NCBI RefSeq assembly: GCF_000238915.1
Contig: NZ_BAEG01000069.1
Location: 1 to 64,000, forward strand
Reading direction: 5' to 3'
Source of the DNA: Arthrobacter globiformis NBRC 12137
GTDB lineage: Bacteria; Actinomycetota; Actinomycetes; Actinomycetales; Micrococcaceae
DNA: 64,000 nt
A program made the position numbers and the translations under genes. Under the pieces are notes generated by a model. That model had not been told where the DNA came from. It saw nothing but the letters and a program-made list of their open reading frames with translations, and did no database searches. Below are positions 1 through 8,985 of this stretch, one piece after another; positions within the stretch are counted from its first letter, which is position 1; each line of letters opens with the position of its first letter.

Positions 1-1
1 C

Positions 2-274
2 CCGGCAGACCATACGTCCATGCCGGCCGGCCACCACGCCATGACCACCACACCCCACACCACCGCACCAGCGGCACCACCACTCGACCACCCACCCGGC
101 ATCCTGCTCACACTGCTCTTCACCACCGCAGCCCTGACCTTCCTCATCCTCCTCGCCCGCCGGACCACAACCACCCACCACACAGCCACCAAACACTCCA
201 CCCGCACCGAACACGCCCTCGAAGCCCTCAGCGCCACCACCATGGCCCTCATGTTCGCCACCATGACCGCATAA
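2..274 (+). CDS. C-terminal part of a membrane protein, DUF5134-like (5' end outside window)
   Basis: The reading frame is open from the first base, so the gene probably starts upstream; an ATG at 20 gives only 84 residues. The visible part holds a His/Thr/Pro-rich linker, one strong transmembrane segment (ILLTLLF to FLILLARR, about residues 28-47 from the ATG), another polar His/Thr stretch, and a Met-rich C-terminal helix (MALMFATMTA). This layout resembles the last helices of DUF5134 actinobacterial membrane proteins, a family of unknown function. Base use is odd: strongly C- and A-rich with many ACC/CAC codons and few G, unlike the GC-balanced neighbours. Family assignment is tentative because most of the protein is missing. 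Confidence 0.5.
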   Translation, partial: PADHTSMPAGHHAMTTTPHTTAPAAPPLDHPPGILLTLLFTTAALTFLILLARRTTTTHHTATKHSTRTEHALEALSATTMALMFATMTA

Positions 275-298
275 GCTCAGCAGAGCCAGATACGACGA

Positions 299-328
299 CG
301 GCGGCACCCTTTCGGGTGCCGCCGTTTT
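299..328 (+). terminator. Rho-independent terminator between convergent genes
   Basis: Perfect 11-bp stem (CGGCGGCACCC / GGGTGCCGCCG) with a 4-nt loop followed by TTTT at 325-328. It lies 25 bp after the truncated first gene and 22 bp before the stop of the minus-strand LuxR gene. The T run sits on the plus-strand side, so it mainly ends plus-strand transcripts, though the stem may serve both. Confidence 0.8.
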
Positions 329-349
329 GGGTGCCGGGTTCCTACACCG

Positions 350-1657
350 TCACCGCAGGCCGTGGTTGTGCGCCAGGGCGATGGCCTCGGTGCGTGAGCC
401 GACGTCGAGCTTCTTGAACAGGTTCCGCACATGGAACTTGACCGTATTCTCGCTGATGCCCATCGCTGAGGCGATGGTGCGGTTGCGGTTTCCGGCGGCG
501 AGGTGCTGGAGCACTTCGAGTTCCCGGGCGGCAAGGTTCCATCCGGCGACATCCCCGGCGGGGCGTGTCGGCAGGTCCAGGGGGAGCGAGACGAAGACGT
601 CCGCACCCCAGCCCGGCATGACGTCCATCCGCAGCTGGCCGGTGAGTGCCTGGACCCGGCGGTCCAGGCGGCTGATGCTCGGCGCATCGGCGGCAAGTGC
701 ACCGCGGCCGTCGTCGCGCACGTTGATCAGCAGGTTTTCGCCGTCGCAGTCCCACTGCGTCCGGATTCTGCTGACCTCAGGTTGTTCCATCATGGCCAGC
801 ACAAGTCCGCGGACGACTGCCCTTGCCGCGTGGGCAACTTCGCCGGGGAGGGCCCGTCCATTCAGCGGCGGTTCGATGAACTCGGCCTCAATGCCGCTGT
901 AGCTGGTGAGCGGTCGCAGGTCCTCCCGCAGGCGTTCGAAGGCTTTGGCGACCGGTTCTTCCACCAGGTCGGTCGTGCGGTCGCTGAGGGTACGGAGCTT
1001 GACCAGGGCCTTGGCGGTGAGGTCAGTGACGGTTGTGCGGGCTACTGCATTGTCCAACTGGGACGAGCGCAGCGCTGCCAGGAGGGTCTCCAGGGTGGTG
1101 GAGTGCAGGTCGGTCAGTTCCGCCGTCACACGGATGCGTTCAGCCGAGGCCGCCCGGGATTCCAGCAGGTACGACGGCGGCGCATCGGCCACTTTCTCCT
1201 GGATCCGCTTGGCAGCAAGGTTCCAGAGATACCTCACCAGGTCCAGCTCGGCGTTATGGCCGGGATCGGCGGGCTGGGGATCGGTGATGACGAGGAGGGC
1301 CTGGCTGGAGGCGTGTTTCAGGGCCAGGGCGGCCCGGGGTCGGCCGGCAAGCTCGGCCTCCCCGAACCAGGGGGTCTCATCCGAAAGGGTGGCCCGAAGC
1401 GCGTCAAGCTCGGCGATGGAAACCCGGGAGATGATTTCTTCCGCACCTGCCTTCTTCTGCGGCCGCCCCGTGCAGTCTTCGGTGAAGATCACCAGTGCGC
1501 TGCTGCCAAGGTAGGGAAGCAGCGCATCACGTAGGCGCTCCGCTATCTGGGTCAGGGGAGCATCGGCTACTGCTGCCACGGAATGCAGCAGCGGCCATGG
1601 CAGGTCTGAAACGGGCATGGTGGACGCCTTGATGGGCTGGTCGGTGGCTGCGCTCAT
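350..1657 (-). CDS. LuxR-family transcriptional regulator with histidine-kinase-like ATPase domain
   Basis: A 435-residue regulator. The last 63 residues or so are a LuxR/NarL helix-turn-helix (AARELEVLQHLAAGNRNRTI followed by SENTVKFHVRNLFKKL). Before it is a region like a degenerate HATPase_c fold: an acidic glycine motif RDDGRGA (compare the DxGxG box) and a GWGADVFVSLPL end. The N-terminal 180 residues look GAF-like, and no phospho-acceptor His or receiver Asp is obvious. It is therefore probably a one-component sensor rather than a classical response regulator. It is transcribed divergently from the tkt operon 155 bp away, so it is a candidate regulator of those sugar-phosphate genes (inference). 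Confidence 0.8.
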   Translation of the reverse strand: MSAATDQPIKASTMPVSDLPWPLLHSVAAVADAPLTQIAERLRDALLPYLGSSALVIFTEDCTGRPQKKAGAEEIISRVSIAELDALRATLSDETPWFGEAELAGRPRAALALKHASSQALLVITDPQPADPGHNAELDLVRYLWNLAAKRIQEKVADAPPSYLLESRAASAERIRVTAELTDLHSTTLETLLAALRSSQLDNAVARTTVTDLTAKALVKLRTLSDRTTDLVEEPVAKAFERLREDLRPLTSYSGIEAEFIEPPLNGRALPGEVAHAARAVVRGLVLAMMEQPEVSRIRTQWDCDGENLLINVRDDGRGALAADAPSISRLDRRVQALTGQLRMDVMPGWGADVFVSLPLDLPTRPAGDVAGWNLAARELEVLQHLAAGNRNRTIASAMGISENTVKFHVRNLFKKLDVGSRTEAIALAHNHGLR

Positions 1658-1665
1658 TGGAACAG

Positions 1666-1694
1666 TTTACGGCCGCCCAGTCCGAAAGTGTAGT
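1666..1694 (+). promoter_or_regulatory. tkt: Possible promoter for the tkt operon
   Basis: TTTACG (1666-1671), a 17-bp spacer and TGTAGT (1689-1694) give an acceptable vegetative-type promoter, predicting a transcript start near 1701 and a leader of about 110 nt. Each hexamer matches the consensus at only four of six positions, so this is a suggestion. Confidence 0.3.
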
Positions 1695-1812
1695 AAAAAC
1701 CGTCAGAAAACAGTGTTACCCCTACCCATTTGTTTCGGGAGTATGGGTGTCAACCGGAAAAGCATCCGTTCGGCCGCCGCAGGCCGACGAACCGAATCAA
1801 AGGGGATCAATT

Positions 1813-3963
1813 GTGAATCCGACAGCAACCGCGACGCTTATCACAGACAGCACCACAACACTCGACTGGACGTCCGAGGACCAGCGGGCAGTGGACACAC
1901 TCCGCGTTTTGGCCGCCGACGCCGTGGAGAAGGTGGGCAACGGCCACCCCGGCACCGCCATGAGCCTGGCTCCGGCCGCTTACCTGCTGTTCCAGAAGCT
2001 GATGCGCCACGACCCGCGCGACCCGGAATGGATCGGCCGTGACCGCTTCATCCTCTCCCCCGGGCACTCCTCCCTGACGCTGTACAGCCAGCTGTTCTTC
2101 TCCGGCTACGGCCTGGAACTGAAGGACCTTCAGGCGCTGCGCACGTGGGGCGCGCTGACCCCCGGCCACCCCGAATACAAGCACACCCCGGGCGTGGAAA
2201 TCACCACCGGCCCGCTGGGCCAGGGCCTGGCCTCCTCGGTCGGCTTCGCCTACTCCCAGCGCCGCCTGCGCGGCCTGTTCGACGCCGATGCTCCCGCCGG
2301 CGAGAGCCCGTTCGACCACACCATTTGGGTCATCGCTTCCGACGGCGACATCCAGGAAGGCGTGACCTCTGAGGCTTCGTCCCTGGCCGGGCACCAGGAG
2401 CTCGGCAACCTCGTGGTCATCTACGACGAGAACCACATCTCCATCGAAGACGACACTGACATCGCCTTCACCGAGGACGTCCTGAAGCGGTACGAAGCCT
2501 ACGGCTGGCACACCCAGCGCGTGGACTGGACCGAGACCGGCGAATACGTCGAAGACGTCCAGGAGCTCTACTCGGCGCTGCTGGCTGCCAAGGCAGAGAC
2601 CTCCAAGCCGTCCATCATCTCGCTTCGCACCATCATCGGCTACCCGGCCCCGAAGAAGCAGAACACCGGCAAGATCCACGGTTCAGCCCTCGGCGCCGAT
2701 GAAGTGGCAGCACTGAAGAACGTCCTCGGCTTCGACCCCGCCAAGTCCTTCGAGGTAGACGAGGACGTGCTGGCCCACGCCCGCCGGGTCGTGGATCGCG
2801 GCGCGGCCGCCCGCAGGGAATGGGAAGAGTCCTTCGCCGCCTGGCAGTCCGCCAACCCCGAGGCCGCTGCCCTGCTGGAGCGCGTCGAGGCCCGCCGGCT
2901 GCCCGCCGAACTCGAGGCTGCCCTGCCGGTCTTCGAAGCAGGCAAGGACGTGTCCACCCGCGCCGCGTCCGGTAAGGTCCTGAACGCCATCGGCCCGGTC
3001 ATGCCGGAACTCTGGGGCGGCTCGGCTGACCTCGCAGAGTCCAACAACACCACGATCGAGGGTTCGCCGTCGTTCATCCCGGCTTCCCGCTCCACTGAAG
3101 CGTGGAAGGGCAACCCCTACGGCCGCGTCCTGCACTTCGGTATCCGCGAGCACGCCGCAGCCTCGATCGTGAACGGCATCTCCCTGCACGGCAAGACCCG
3201 CGCATTCTCCGGTACGTTCCTGATCTTCAGCGACTACCAGAAGCCGGCCATCCGCCTCGGCGCCCTGATGGGTGTCCCGTCCATCTATGTGTGGTCGCAC
3301 GACTCGATCGGCCTCGGCGAGGACGGCCCCACCCACCAGCCGGTGGAACAGCTCGCCACCCTCCGTGCGATCGTCGGCCTGGACGTCGTCCGCCCGGCCG
3401 ACGCCAACGAAGTTGGCATCGCGTGGAAGACCATCCTGGAGAACCACGAGAACCCGGCCGGCATCGTCCTGACCCGCCAGAACGTCCCGACGTTCGCCCG
3501 CGGCGGGGGCGCCGCCGAGGGCGACACCTTCGCTTCCCCGGCCGGAGTGGCCAAGGGCGGCTATGTGCTGGCCGAGGCATCCAAGGACGGCAAGACCGTG
3601 GATGCGCAGGTCATCCTGATCGCCACCGGCTCGGAAGTCCAGCTGGCCGTCCAGGCCCGCGAAGCCCTCCAGTCCGAAGGCATCGCCGCCCGCGTGGTGT
3701 CCATGCCGTGCGTCGAGTGGTTCAACAAGCAGGACGCCGCCTACCGCGAGGCTGTCCTGCCGGCAGCGGTCAAGGCCCGCGTCTCTGTCGAAGCAGGTCT
3801 TGCCCTGGGCTGGAAGGAATTTGTCGGCGACGCCGGCCGCTCCGTCAGCCTTGAGCACTATGGTGCCTCGGCAGACTACAAGCGCCTGTTCCAGGAGTTC
3901 GGCATCACCGCGGAAGCAGTCGCTGCCGCCGCCAAGGACTCCCTCGCCGCCGCGGGCAACTAA
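1813..3963 (+). CDS. tkt: transketolase
   Basis: Transketolase moves two-carbon ketol units between sugar phosphates in the non-oxidative pentose phosphate pathway, using thiamine diphosphate and Mg2+. The 716-residue protein shows the N-terminal substrate motif [13 protein letters not shown], the TPP-binding GDGDIQEG-type motif ([14 protein letters not shown]), the pyrimidine-domain FGIREHAA motif with the catalytic Glu, and [19 protein letters not shown]. The frame is open upstream to 1657, but the GTG at 1813 follows a clear AAAGGGG ribosome site and gives the usual family length, so I chose it. It is the first gene of tkt-tal-rpe-rpiB-fba-rpiB. A stable hairpin separates it from tal. Confidence 0.97.
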   Translation: MNPTATATLITDSTTTLDWTSEDQRAVDTLRVLAADAVEKVGNGHPGTAMSLAPAAYLLFQKLMRHDPRDPEWIGRDRFILSPGHSSLTLYSQLFFSGYGLELKDLQALRTWGALTPGHPEYKHTPGVEITTGPLGQGLASSVGFAYSQRRLRGLFDADAPAGESPFDHTIWVIASDGDIQEGVTSEASSLAGHQELGNLVVIYDENHISIEDDTDIAFTEDVLKRYEAYGWHTQRVDWTETGEYVEDVQELYSALLAAKAETSKPSIISLRTIIGYPAPKKQNTGKIHGSALGADEVAALKNVLGFDPAKSFEVDEDVLAHARRVVDRGAAARREWEESFAAWQSANPEAAALLERVEARRLPAELEAALPVFEAGKDVSTRAASGKVLNAIGPVMPELWGGSADLAESNNTTIEGSPSFIPASRSTEAWKGNPYGRVLHFGIREHAAASIVNGISLHGKTRAFSGTFLIFSDYQKPAIRLGALMGVPSIYVWSHDSIGLGEDGPTHQPVEQLATLRAIVGLDVVRPADANEVGIAWKTILENHENPAGIVLTRQNVPTFARGGGAAEGDTFASPAGVAKGGYVLAEASKDGKTVDAQVILIATGSEVQLAVQAREALQSEGIAARVVSMPCVEWFNKQDAAYREAVLPAAVKARVSVEAGLALGWKEFVGDAGRSVSLEHYGASADYKRLFQEFGITAEAVAAAAKDSLAAAGN

Positions 3964-3984
3964 TTCCCACCTGCGCTGCGGCCG

Positions 3985-4021
3985 GTGCCGCGGGACGGCC
4001 CCCACGGGCGTCCCGCGGCAC
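3985..4021 (+). other. Intercistronic hairpin between tkt and tal
   Basis: A perfect 13-bp inverted repeat (GTGCCGCGGGACG / CGTCCCGCGGCAC, 11-nt loop) lies in the 98-bp gap between tkt and tal, 40 bp before the tal start. No T run follows. It may be a partial terminator, a processing or stabilising structure, or neither. Confidence 0.6.
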
Positions 4022-4061
4022 TGCAAACTGTCATCATTTTTCGAAGGAAGTAGCAGAAGCC

Positions 4062-5183
4062 ATGACCAACGCAACACCCACCGCACAGCTTTCCGACGCC
4101 GGTTTGTCCATCTGGCTGGACGACCTCTCCCGGGAGCGGCTCGACAGCGGCAGCCTGCAGAAGCTCATCGACCAAAAGAACGTCGTCGGCGTGACCACCA
4201 ACCCGTCCATCTTCCAGGCCGCGATCACCTCCGGCACCGACTACGACGCAAAGATCGCCGAACTCGCGGCGCAGGGCGCCGGCGTCGAGGAGACGATCTT
4301 CGAGATCACGACGGCGGACGTCGCCGACGCCTGCGACCTCTTCGCCCCGATCGCCGCCGCCACCAACGGCGTCGACGGCCGCGTCTCCATCGAGGTTGAC
4401 CCGCGCCTGGCCTGGGACACCGCAGGCACGATCGCCGAAGCCAAGAACCTCTACAAAAAGGTCGACAAGGACAACGTCCTGATCAAGATCCCGGCCACGA
4501 TTGAAGGGCTGGAAGCCATCACCGCCGTGCTGGCGGAAGGCATCAGCGTCAACGTGACCCTGATCTTCTCCCTCGAGCGCTACCGGGCCGTCATCAACGC
4601 CTTCCAGGCCGGCCTGAAGCAGGCTCTGGACAACGGCCACGACCTCTCCAAGATCCACTCCGTCGCGTCGTTCTTCGTCTCCCGCGTGGACACCGAAATC
4701 GACAAGCGCCTGGATGCGATCGGCACCGACGCAGCCAAGGCACTCAAGGGCAAGGCCGGCGTTGCCAACGCCCGCCTCGCGTACCAGGTCTACGAAGAGC
4801 TCTTCTCCACCGAACGCTGGGCAGTGCTGGCCGAGGCCGGCGCGCGCCCCCAGCGCCCGCTGTGGGCTTCCACCGGTGTGAAGGACCCGGCCTACCCGGA
4901 CACCCTTTACGTCACCGAACTCGTTGCCGCCGGCATCGTGAACACCATGCCGGAGAAGACCCTGGACGCCACGTTCGACCACGGCGTGGTCACCGGCGAC
5001 ACCATCACCGGCACTTACCGGGAAGCGAACACCGTCCTCAACGCCCTCGAGAACCTCGGCATCTCCTACAACAACGTCGTCGCCCTCCTGGAATCCGAAG
5101 GCCTGGACAAGTTTGTTGCCAGCTGGAAGGAACTGCTGGCCGACGTCAACGGCGCCCTCTCCACCGCACGGAAGGCCTCCTAG
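4062..5183 (+). CDS. tal: transaldolase (actinobacterial type)
   Basis: Transaldolase transfers a dihydroxyacetone unit between sedoheptulose-7-phosphate and glyceraldehyde-3-phosphate. The 373-residue length and the start [12 protein letters not shown] fit the long TalB-type enzyme of actinobacteria. The Schiff-base Lys sits in VLIKIPAT, and TTNPSIFQ and NVTLIFS are typical barrel-strand motifs. The ATG at 4062 has GAAGGAAG about 14 bp upstream. It ends 5 bp before rpe, so the two are likely cotranscribed and translationally close. Its product erythrose-4-phosphate and the neighbouring RpiB paralogues link the operon to tetrose and pentose phosphates. Confidence 0.97.
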   Translation: MTNATPTAQLSDAGLSIWLDDLSRERLDSGSLQKLIDQKNVVGVTTNPSIFQAAITSGTDYDAKIAELAAQGAGVEETIFEITTADVADACDLFAPIAAATNGVDGRVSIEVDPRLAWDTAGTIAEAKNLYKKVDKDNVLIKIPATIEGLEAITAVLAEGISVNVTLIFSLERYRAVINAFQAGLKQALDNGHDLSKIHSVASFFVSRVDTEIDKRLDAIGTDAAKALKGKAGVANARLAYQVYEELFSTERWAVLAEAGARPQRPLWASTGVKDPAYPDTLYVTELVAAGIVNTMPEKTLDATFDHGVVTGDTITGTYREANTVLNALENLGISYNNVVALLESEGLDKFVASWKELLADVNGALSTARKAS

Positions 5184-5188
5184 ACATC

Positions 5189-5908
5189 ATGTCCATTTCA
5201 CCCCTGAATTGCTGTATCAACCCCAGCATCCTCTCGGCCGACTTCGTCAACCTTGAAGCTGAGTTGGCCCGCATCAGCAACGCCGACGCCGTGCACGTGG
5301 ATGTCATGGACAACCACTTCGTGCCGAACCTGACCATTGGTCTGCCCGTCGTCGAGCGGATCCAGAAGGTCAGCCCCGTGCCGCTGGACGCGCACCTGAT
5401 GATTTCCAATGCCGACCGCTGGGCGCCCCAGTTCGCTGACGCCGGCCTGAGCTCGGTGACCTTCCACGTCGAGGCGTCCGACGCCCCTATCAAGCTCGCC
5501 CGCGAGCTTCGCGCACGCGGGTCCAAGGCAGGCATGGCACTGCGCCCGGCCACGCCGATGGAACCATACCTGGACATGCTCCCCGAACTGGACATGTTGC
5601 TGATCATGACGGTCGAACCGGGCTTTGGCGGCCAGGCATTCCTGGACGTCATGCTGCCCAAGATCCGCCGCGCCCGCGCCGCGGTTGACGGCTCCGGAGT
5701 TGACGTCGCCATCCAGGTCGACGGCGGCATCACGGAAGAAACCATCATCCGCGCCGCCGAGGCCGGCGCCAACGTCTTCGTCGCCGGATCGGCCGTGTAC
5801 GGCAAGCCGTCACCTGAGGACGCCATTGAGTCGCTGCGGGCAAAGGGCCAACTCGCCTTCGGCCCAACAGCATCGCGCCCCAACAACGTCGTATTCCAGC
5901 AAGCCTGA
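5189..5908 (+). CDS. rpe: ribulose-phosphate 3-epimerase
   Basis: Interconverts D-ribulose-5-phosphate and D-xylulose-5-phosphate. The 239-residue TIM barrel shows the family motifs [31 protein letters not shown] (metal and catalytic Asp), [18 protein letters not shown] and QVDGGI. The ATG at 5189 overlaps nothing and sits only 5 bp after the tal stop, which favours translational coupling. The C-terminal tail (about 20 residues after SLRAKGQLA) is not part of the usual barrel. The next gene, rpiB, starts 10 bp downstream. Confidence 0.96.
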   Translation: MSISPLNCCINPSILSADFVNLEAELARISNADAVHVDVMDNHFVPNLTIGLPVVERIQKVSPVPLDAHLMISNADRWAPQFADAGLSSVTFHVEASDAPIKLARELRARGSKAGMALRPATPMEPYLDMLPELDMLLIMTVEPGFGGQAFLDVMLPKIRRARAAVDGSGVDVAIQVDGGITEETIIRAAEAGANVFVAGSAVYGKPSPEDAIESLRAKGQLAFGPTASRPNNVVFQQA

Positions 5909-5918
5909 AGGACCACTC

Positions 5919-6392
5919 ATGCGCGTTCACATCGCAACCGACCACGCCGGCATGGAGCTGAGCTCCCACCTCATCACGGCACTGTCAGCCAGCGGCTACG
6001 AGATGGTTGACCACGGGCCGGCCACCTACGACGCCGAGGACGACTACCCGGCCTTCTGCATCAACGCCGCCACCGCCGTCGTCGCAGACCAGGCCGCGGG
6101 CGTCGATGCCCTCGGGATCGTGCTGGGCGGCTCGGGCAACGGCGAGCAGATCTCCGCGAACAAGGTCAAGGGCGTGCGTGCTGCGCTGGCTTGGAACCTG
6201 GACACCGCAAAACTGGCCCGTCAGCACAACAACGCCAACGTCGTCGCAGTTGGCGGGCGCCAGCACACCGTTGAAGAGGCCACCGAACTGATCAAGGCAT
6301 TCCTGGCCGAACCATTCACCAATGCCGAACGCCACGAGCGCCGCATCGGCAAGATTGCCACTTATGAGTCCACCGGCGAGGTTGCCGAGTAA
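5919..6392 (+). CDS. rpiB: ribose-5-phosphate isomerase B family (first copy)
   Basis: RpiB-type isomerases interconvert aldose and ketose phosphates, classically ribose-5-phosphate and ribulose-5-phosphate. The 157-residue protein begins RVHIATDHAGMELS and carries GGSGNGEQISANKVKGVRAA, the actinobacterial version in which an acidic base replaces the Cys used by E. coli RpiB. The phosphate-binding region RQHNNANVVAVGGRQHT is also present. The start follows GAAGGACC, 10 bp after rpe. A second, longer RpiB lies two genes downstream. One copy may act on a tetrose phosphate (erythrulose-4-phosphate/erythrose-4-phosphate), as RpiB-like enzymes do in known erythritol pathways; the sequence alone cannot assign this. 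Confidence 0.9.
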   Translation: MRVHIATDHAGMELSSHLITALSASGYEMVDHGPATYDAEDDYPAFCINAATAVVADQAAGVDALGIVLGGSGNGEQISANKVKGVRAALAWNLDTAKLARQHNNANVVAVGGRQHTVEEATELIKAFLAEPFTNAERHERRIGKIATYESTGEVAE

Positions 6393-6431
6393 TTCGGCGC
6401 TTCACCCAGACATCCGGAGCAAGGAGTCAGC

Positions 6432-7451
6432 ATGCCCATTGCAACCCCAGAGATCTATGCCGAGATGATCGACCGTGCCAAGAAGGGCGGCTTCGCGTTC
6501 CCGGCCGTGAACGTCACCTCTTCGCAGACGCTGAACGCGGCGCTGCGTGGTTTCGCGGAGGCGGAGTCTGACGGCATTGTGCAGGTTTCCACCGGCGGTG
6601 CGGCGTACTGGTCCGGTGCCTCGACGAAGGACATGGTTGCCGGGTCGCTGGGCTTCGCGGCGTTTGCCCGTGAGGTGGCCAAGAACTACAACGTGAACAT
6701 CGCCCTGCACACGGACCACTGCCCGAAGGACAAGCTGGACGGTTTCGTGCTGCCGCTGCTGGCGGCTTCGGAGGCGGAGGTCAAGGCCGGCCGGAACCCG
6801 ATCTTCAACTCGCACATGTGGGACGGCTCGGCCGAGACGCTGCAGGAAAACCTGCGGATCGCCCGTGAGCTGCTGGACCGGACCGCTGCCGCCAAGATCA
6901 TCCTCGAGGTTGAGATCGGCACGGTCGGCGGCGAGGAGGACGGCGTCGAGAACGAGATCAACGAGAAGCTGTACACCACGGTCGAAGACGCCCTGGCCAC
7001 GGTGGAGGCGCTGGGTTCGGGGGAGAACGGCCGCTACATCACGGCGCTGACGTTCGGCAATGTGCATGGCGTGTACAAGCCGGGCGGGGTGAAGCTGCGT
7101 CCGGAGATCCTGAAGGACATCCAGGCCCAGGTCGGGGCGAAGATCGGCAAGGACAGCCCGTTCGACCTGGTGTTCCACGGCGGTTCGGGTTCCTCGGACC
7201 AGGAGATCGCGGACGCCGTGTCCTACGGCACGATCAAGATGAACATCGACACGGACACCCAGTACGCGTACACGCGTCCGGTGGCGGACCACATGTTCCG
7301 CAACTACGACGGTGTCCTGAAGGTCGACGGCGAGGTGGGCAACAAGAAGACCTACGATCCCCGCGTCTGGGGCGCCTCCGCCGAGGCCGGCCTCGCCGCA
7401 CGGATTGTGGAAGCAACCCAGCAGCTCGGCTCCGCCGGCAAGACCCTCTAG
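6432..7451 (+). CDS. fba: class II fructose-bisphosphate aldolase
   Basis: Cleaves or forms fructose-1,6-bisphosphate (and can form sedoheptulose-1,7-bisphosphate) with a Zn2+ ion. The 339-residue protein has the Zn ligands in ALHTDHCPKDKLDG, the Glu motif in LEVEIGTVGGEEDG, GNVHGVYKPG, and the phosphate loop HGGSGSSDQEI. RBS AAGGAG lies 7 bp before the ATG. It sits inside a pentose phosphate operon between two rpiB genes. That suggests it serves carbon entering as tetrose or pentose phosphates rather than only general glycolysis (inference). Confidence 0.96.
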   Translation: MPIATPEIYAEMIDRAKKGGFAFPAVNVTSSQTLNAALRGFAEAESDGIVQVSTGGAAYWSGASTKDMVAGSLGFAAFAREVAKNYNVNIALHTDHCPKDKLDGFVLPLLAASEAEVKAGRNPIFNSHMWDGSAETLQENLRIARELLDRTAAAKIILEVEIGTVGGEEDGVENEINEKLYTTVEDALATVEALGSGENGRYITALTFGNVHGVYKPGGVKLRPEILKDIQAQVGAKIGKDSPFDLVFHGGSGSSDQEIADAVSYGTIKMNIDTDTQYAYTRPVADHMFRNYDGVLKVDGEVGNKKTYDPRVWGASAEAGLAARIVEATQQLGSAGKTL

Positions 7452-7485
7452 CCAATTACCACCACTACACGTTGAAAGTGATCAC

Positions 7486-8058
7486 ATGAGCACTGAACCA
7501 TCATCAGCCACTGTGCGCCGCGGAGCCGGGGCTGCGTACCGGGTCCATCTAGGCACCGACCATGCGGGTCTTGAATTGAGCCGTTCGCTGCAACAGGAAC
7601 TGACCAGCCTGGGGTATGACGTGGTGGACCACGGGCCGACGGCGTACGACGCCGAGGACGACTATCCGGCTTTCTGCATCGGCGCCGCCGAGGGCGTCGC
7701 CCGCGACATCAACGACAACCGGCCAAGCCTCGGCATCGTCATCGGCGGCGCCGGCAACGGTGAACAGATCGCGGCGAACAAGGTCAGGGGCATCCGCGCC
7801 GCTTTGGTCTGGAACGAGTCAACTGCGCGGTTGGCCCGGCAGCACAACGACGCGAACGTCATCGCCCTCGGCGCCCGCGAACACACACCGGAAGAATGCC
7901 TCAAATTCGCGGCCCTTTTCCTCCAGGAGCCCTTCACCCATGACTCCCGGCACAAACGCCGCATAGCGCAGATCGCGGACTACGAAACCTGCCTCACCCC
8001 GCTGGCATGCGAGATCAGCAGAAGGGACGCCCTGGCGCGCATCAGCGTCAGCGCATGA
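7486..8058 (+). CDS. ribose-5-phosphate isomerase B family (second, longer copy)
   Basis: A paralogue of the RpiB at 5919: the core YRVHLGTDHAGLELS, HGPTAYDAEDDYPAFCIGAA and GGAGNGEQIAANKVRGIRAA matches it nearly block for block. It has about 14 extra residues at the N terminus and about 20 at the C terminus (TPLACEISRRDALARISVSA) that the first copy lacks. The ATG at 7486 is 34 bp after fba. Possible roles are a redundant R5P isomerase or a tetrulose-4-phosphate isomerase. The 227 bp that follow, up to the convergent TetR gene, contain no ORF with coding character and only weak hairpins. Confidence 0.88.
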   Translation: MSTEPSSATVRRGAGAAYRVHLGTDHAGLELSRSLQQELTSLGYDVVDHGPTAYDAEDDYPAFCIGAAEGVARDINDNRPSLGIVIGGAGNGEQIAANKVRGIRAALVWNESTARLARQHNDANVIALGAREHTPEECLKFAALFLQEPFTHDSRHKRRIAQIADYETCLTPLACEISRRDALARISVSA

Positions 8059-8285
8059 AACGTCCCGCCTTGCGCGCGAATCTCCACGCTGGCCCCGCTA
8101 AGCAGGCCCCAGCCGTCAATGCGCTTCGCCCTCACCACACGTAATCCCCGCCGGTGATTTCGACGACGGAGCTCTACGACCAGGCCATAACCGCCGTCGG
8201 GCTCTAATTCCACGGAATCTTTCTACAAATATCGCCAGTTCATGGGGCTGTAGAACCCCTTATCTGTACAAGAACTCCGGAGGAA

Positions 8286-8876
8286 CTATGCCGGGCGGTG
8301 CGTGGCGATCAGTCCGCTGGCCATCCGCCGGGCGCGGCGGGCCGAGAGCCTGTCACCCTCGGCGGCGGCGATGATCGAACCCTTCATGAGGATGTGCCAG
8401 GAGAGGGCGAACGCCTCGGAGTCCTCCAGGCCCGCTTCGTCCGCCAAAAGCCGTACCTGATGGCGGATTCGGGCCAGATACTCAATGCTGGCCCGCCCCA
8501 GCGGATGCGTGGCCCCCATTTCCAGCAGCACCTTCACGAAGGAACAGGCTTCGAAGTCATCCTCCTGGAACCACTGGTCGTACACATCGAAGATGGCCAG
8601 CAGCTGGTCTTCGGGGTTGTCTGCCCTGCTCTTGGCTTCCGGGACCACCGATCCCATCATCCACAGCTCGTCCCGGCGCTTCAAAAAGGCCAACGCCACG
8701 TCGTCCTTCGACGGGAAATGCCGGTAGAACGTCGACTTGGCAACTCCCGAGGCGCGGATCAGCTCGTCGACGCCGACGTCACGGATTCCGCGGTGGGAGA
8801 ACAATTGGTAGGCGGTGACCACAATACGGGTGCGGACGTCATCAGGATCTTCAAGGTTGTCTCTGACTGGCCTCAT
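8286..8876 (-). CDS. TetR/AcrR-family transcriptional regulator
   Basis: A 196-residue repressor: N-terminal TetR helix-turn-helix (VVTAYQLFSHRGIRDVGVDE, then RASGVAKSTFYRHFPSKDD) and an all-helical ligand domain with WFQEDDFEACSFVKVLLEM, common in AcrR-type proteins of unknown ligand. The frame is open to 8930, but starts there would put the ribosome site inside a terminator stem, so I prefer the ATG at 8876. It lies downstream of the aromatic operon on the same strand, separated by a strong hairpin. It probably regulates itself through the inverted repeat at 8897-8928. Target and ligand are unknown. Confidence 0.85.
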   Translation of the reverse strand: MRPVRDNLEDPDDVRTRIVVTAYQLFSHRGIRDVGVDELIRASGVAKSTFYRHFPSKDDVALAFLKRRDELWMMGSVVPEAKSRADNPEDQLLAIFDVYDQWFQEDDFEACSFVKVLLEMGATHPLGRASIEYLARIRHQVRLLADEAGLEDSEAFALSWHILMKGSIIAAAEGDRLSARRARRMASGLIATHRPA

Positions 8877-8896
8877 GCCTGCAAATTCTACCTCTG

Positions 8897-8928
8897 GCAT
8901 GCAATATTCCGACGGGAATACGGCATGC
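8897..8928 (-). promoter_or_regulatory. Imperfect inverted repeat, candidate TetR operator
   Basis: GCATGCAATATTCC - GACG - GGAATACGGCATGC: 14-bp arms matching at 12 positions, about 20 bp upstream of the chosen TetR start. The size and position fit a TetR-family autoregulatory operator. It partly abuts the terminator stem at 8927-8963. Confidence 0.55.
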
Positions 8929-8963
8929 AAATGCCCGGCCGGCTACCCCGGCCGGGCATTTGC
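8927..8963 (-). terminator. Strong hairpin after the aromatic catabolic operon
   Basis: Perfect 16-bp inverted repeat (GCAAATGCCCGGCCGG / CCGGCCGGGCATTTGC) with a 5-nt loop, 23 bp past the stop of the MFS gene. There is no long T run, as is common for actinobacterial terminators. It separates the operon from the TetR gene on the same strand. Confidence 0.75.
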
Positions 8964-8985
8964 GGTTCATGGTTGCGGCCGGTGC

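Noticed and set aside
503..1534. 343-codon open frame on the plus strand opposite the LuxR gene
   Set aside because: It lies fully antisense to a well-supported gene, its translation has no recognisable motif, and long antisense frames are expected at this GC content.
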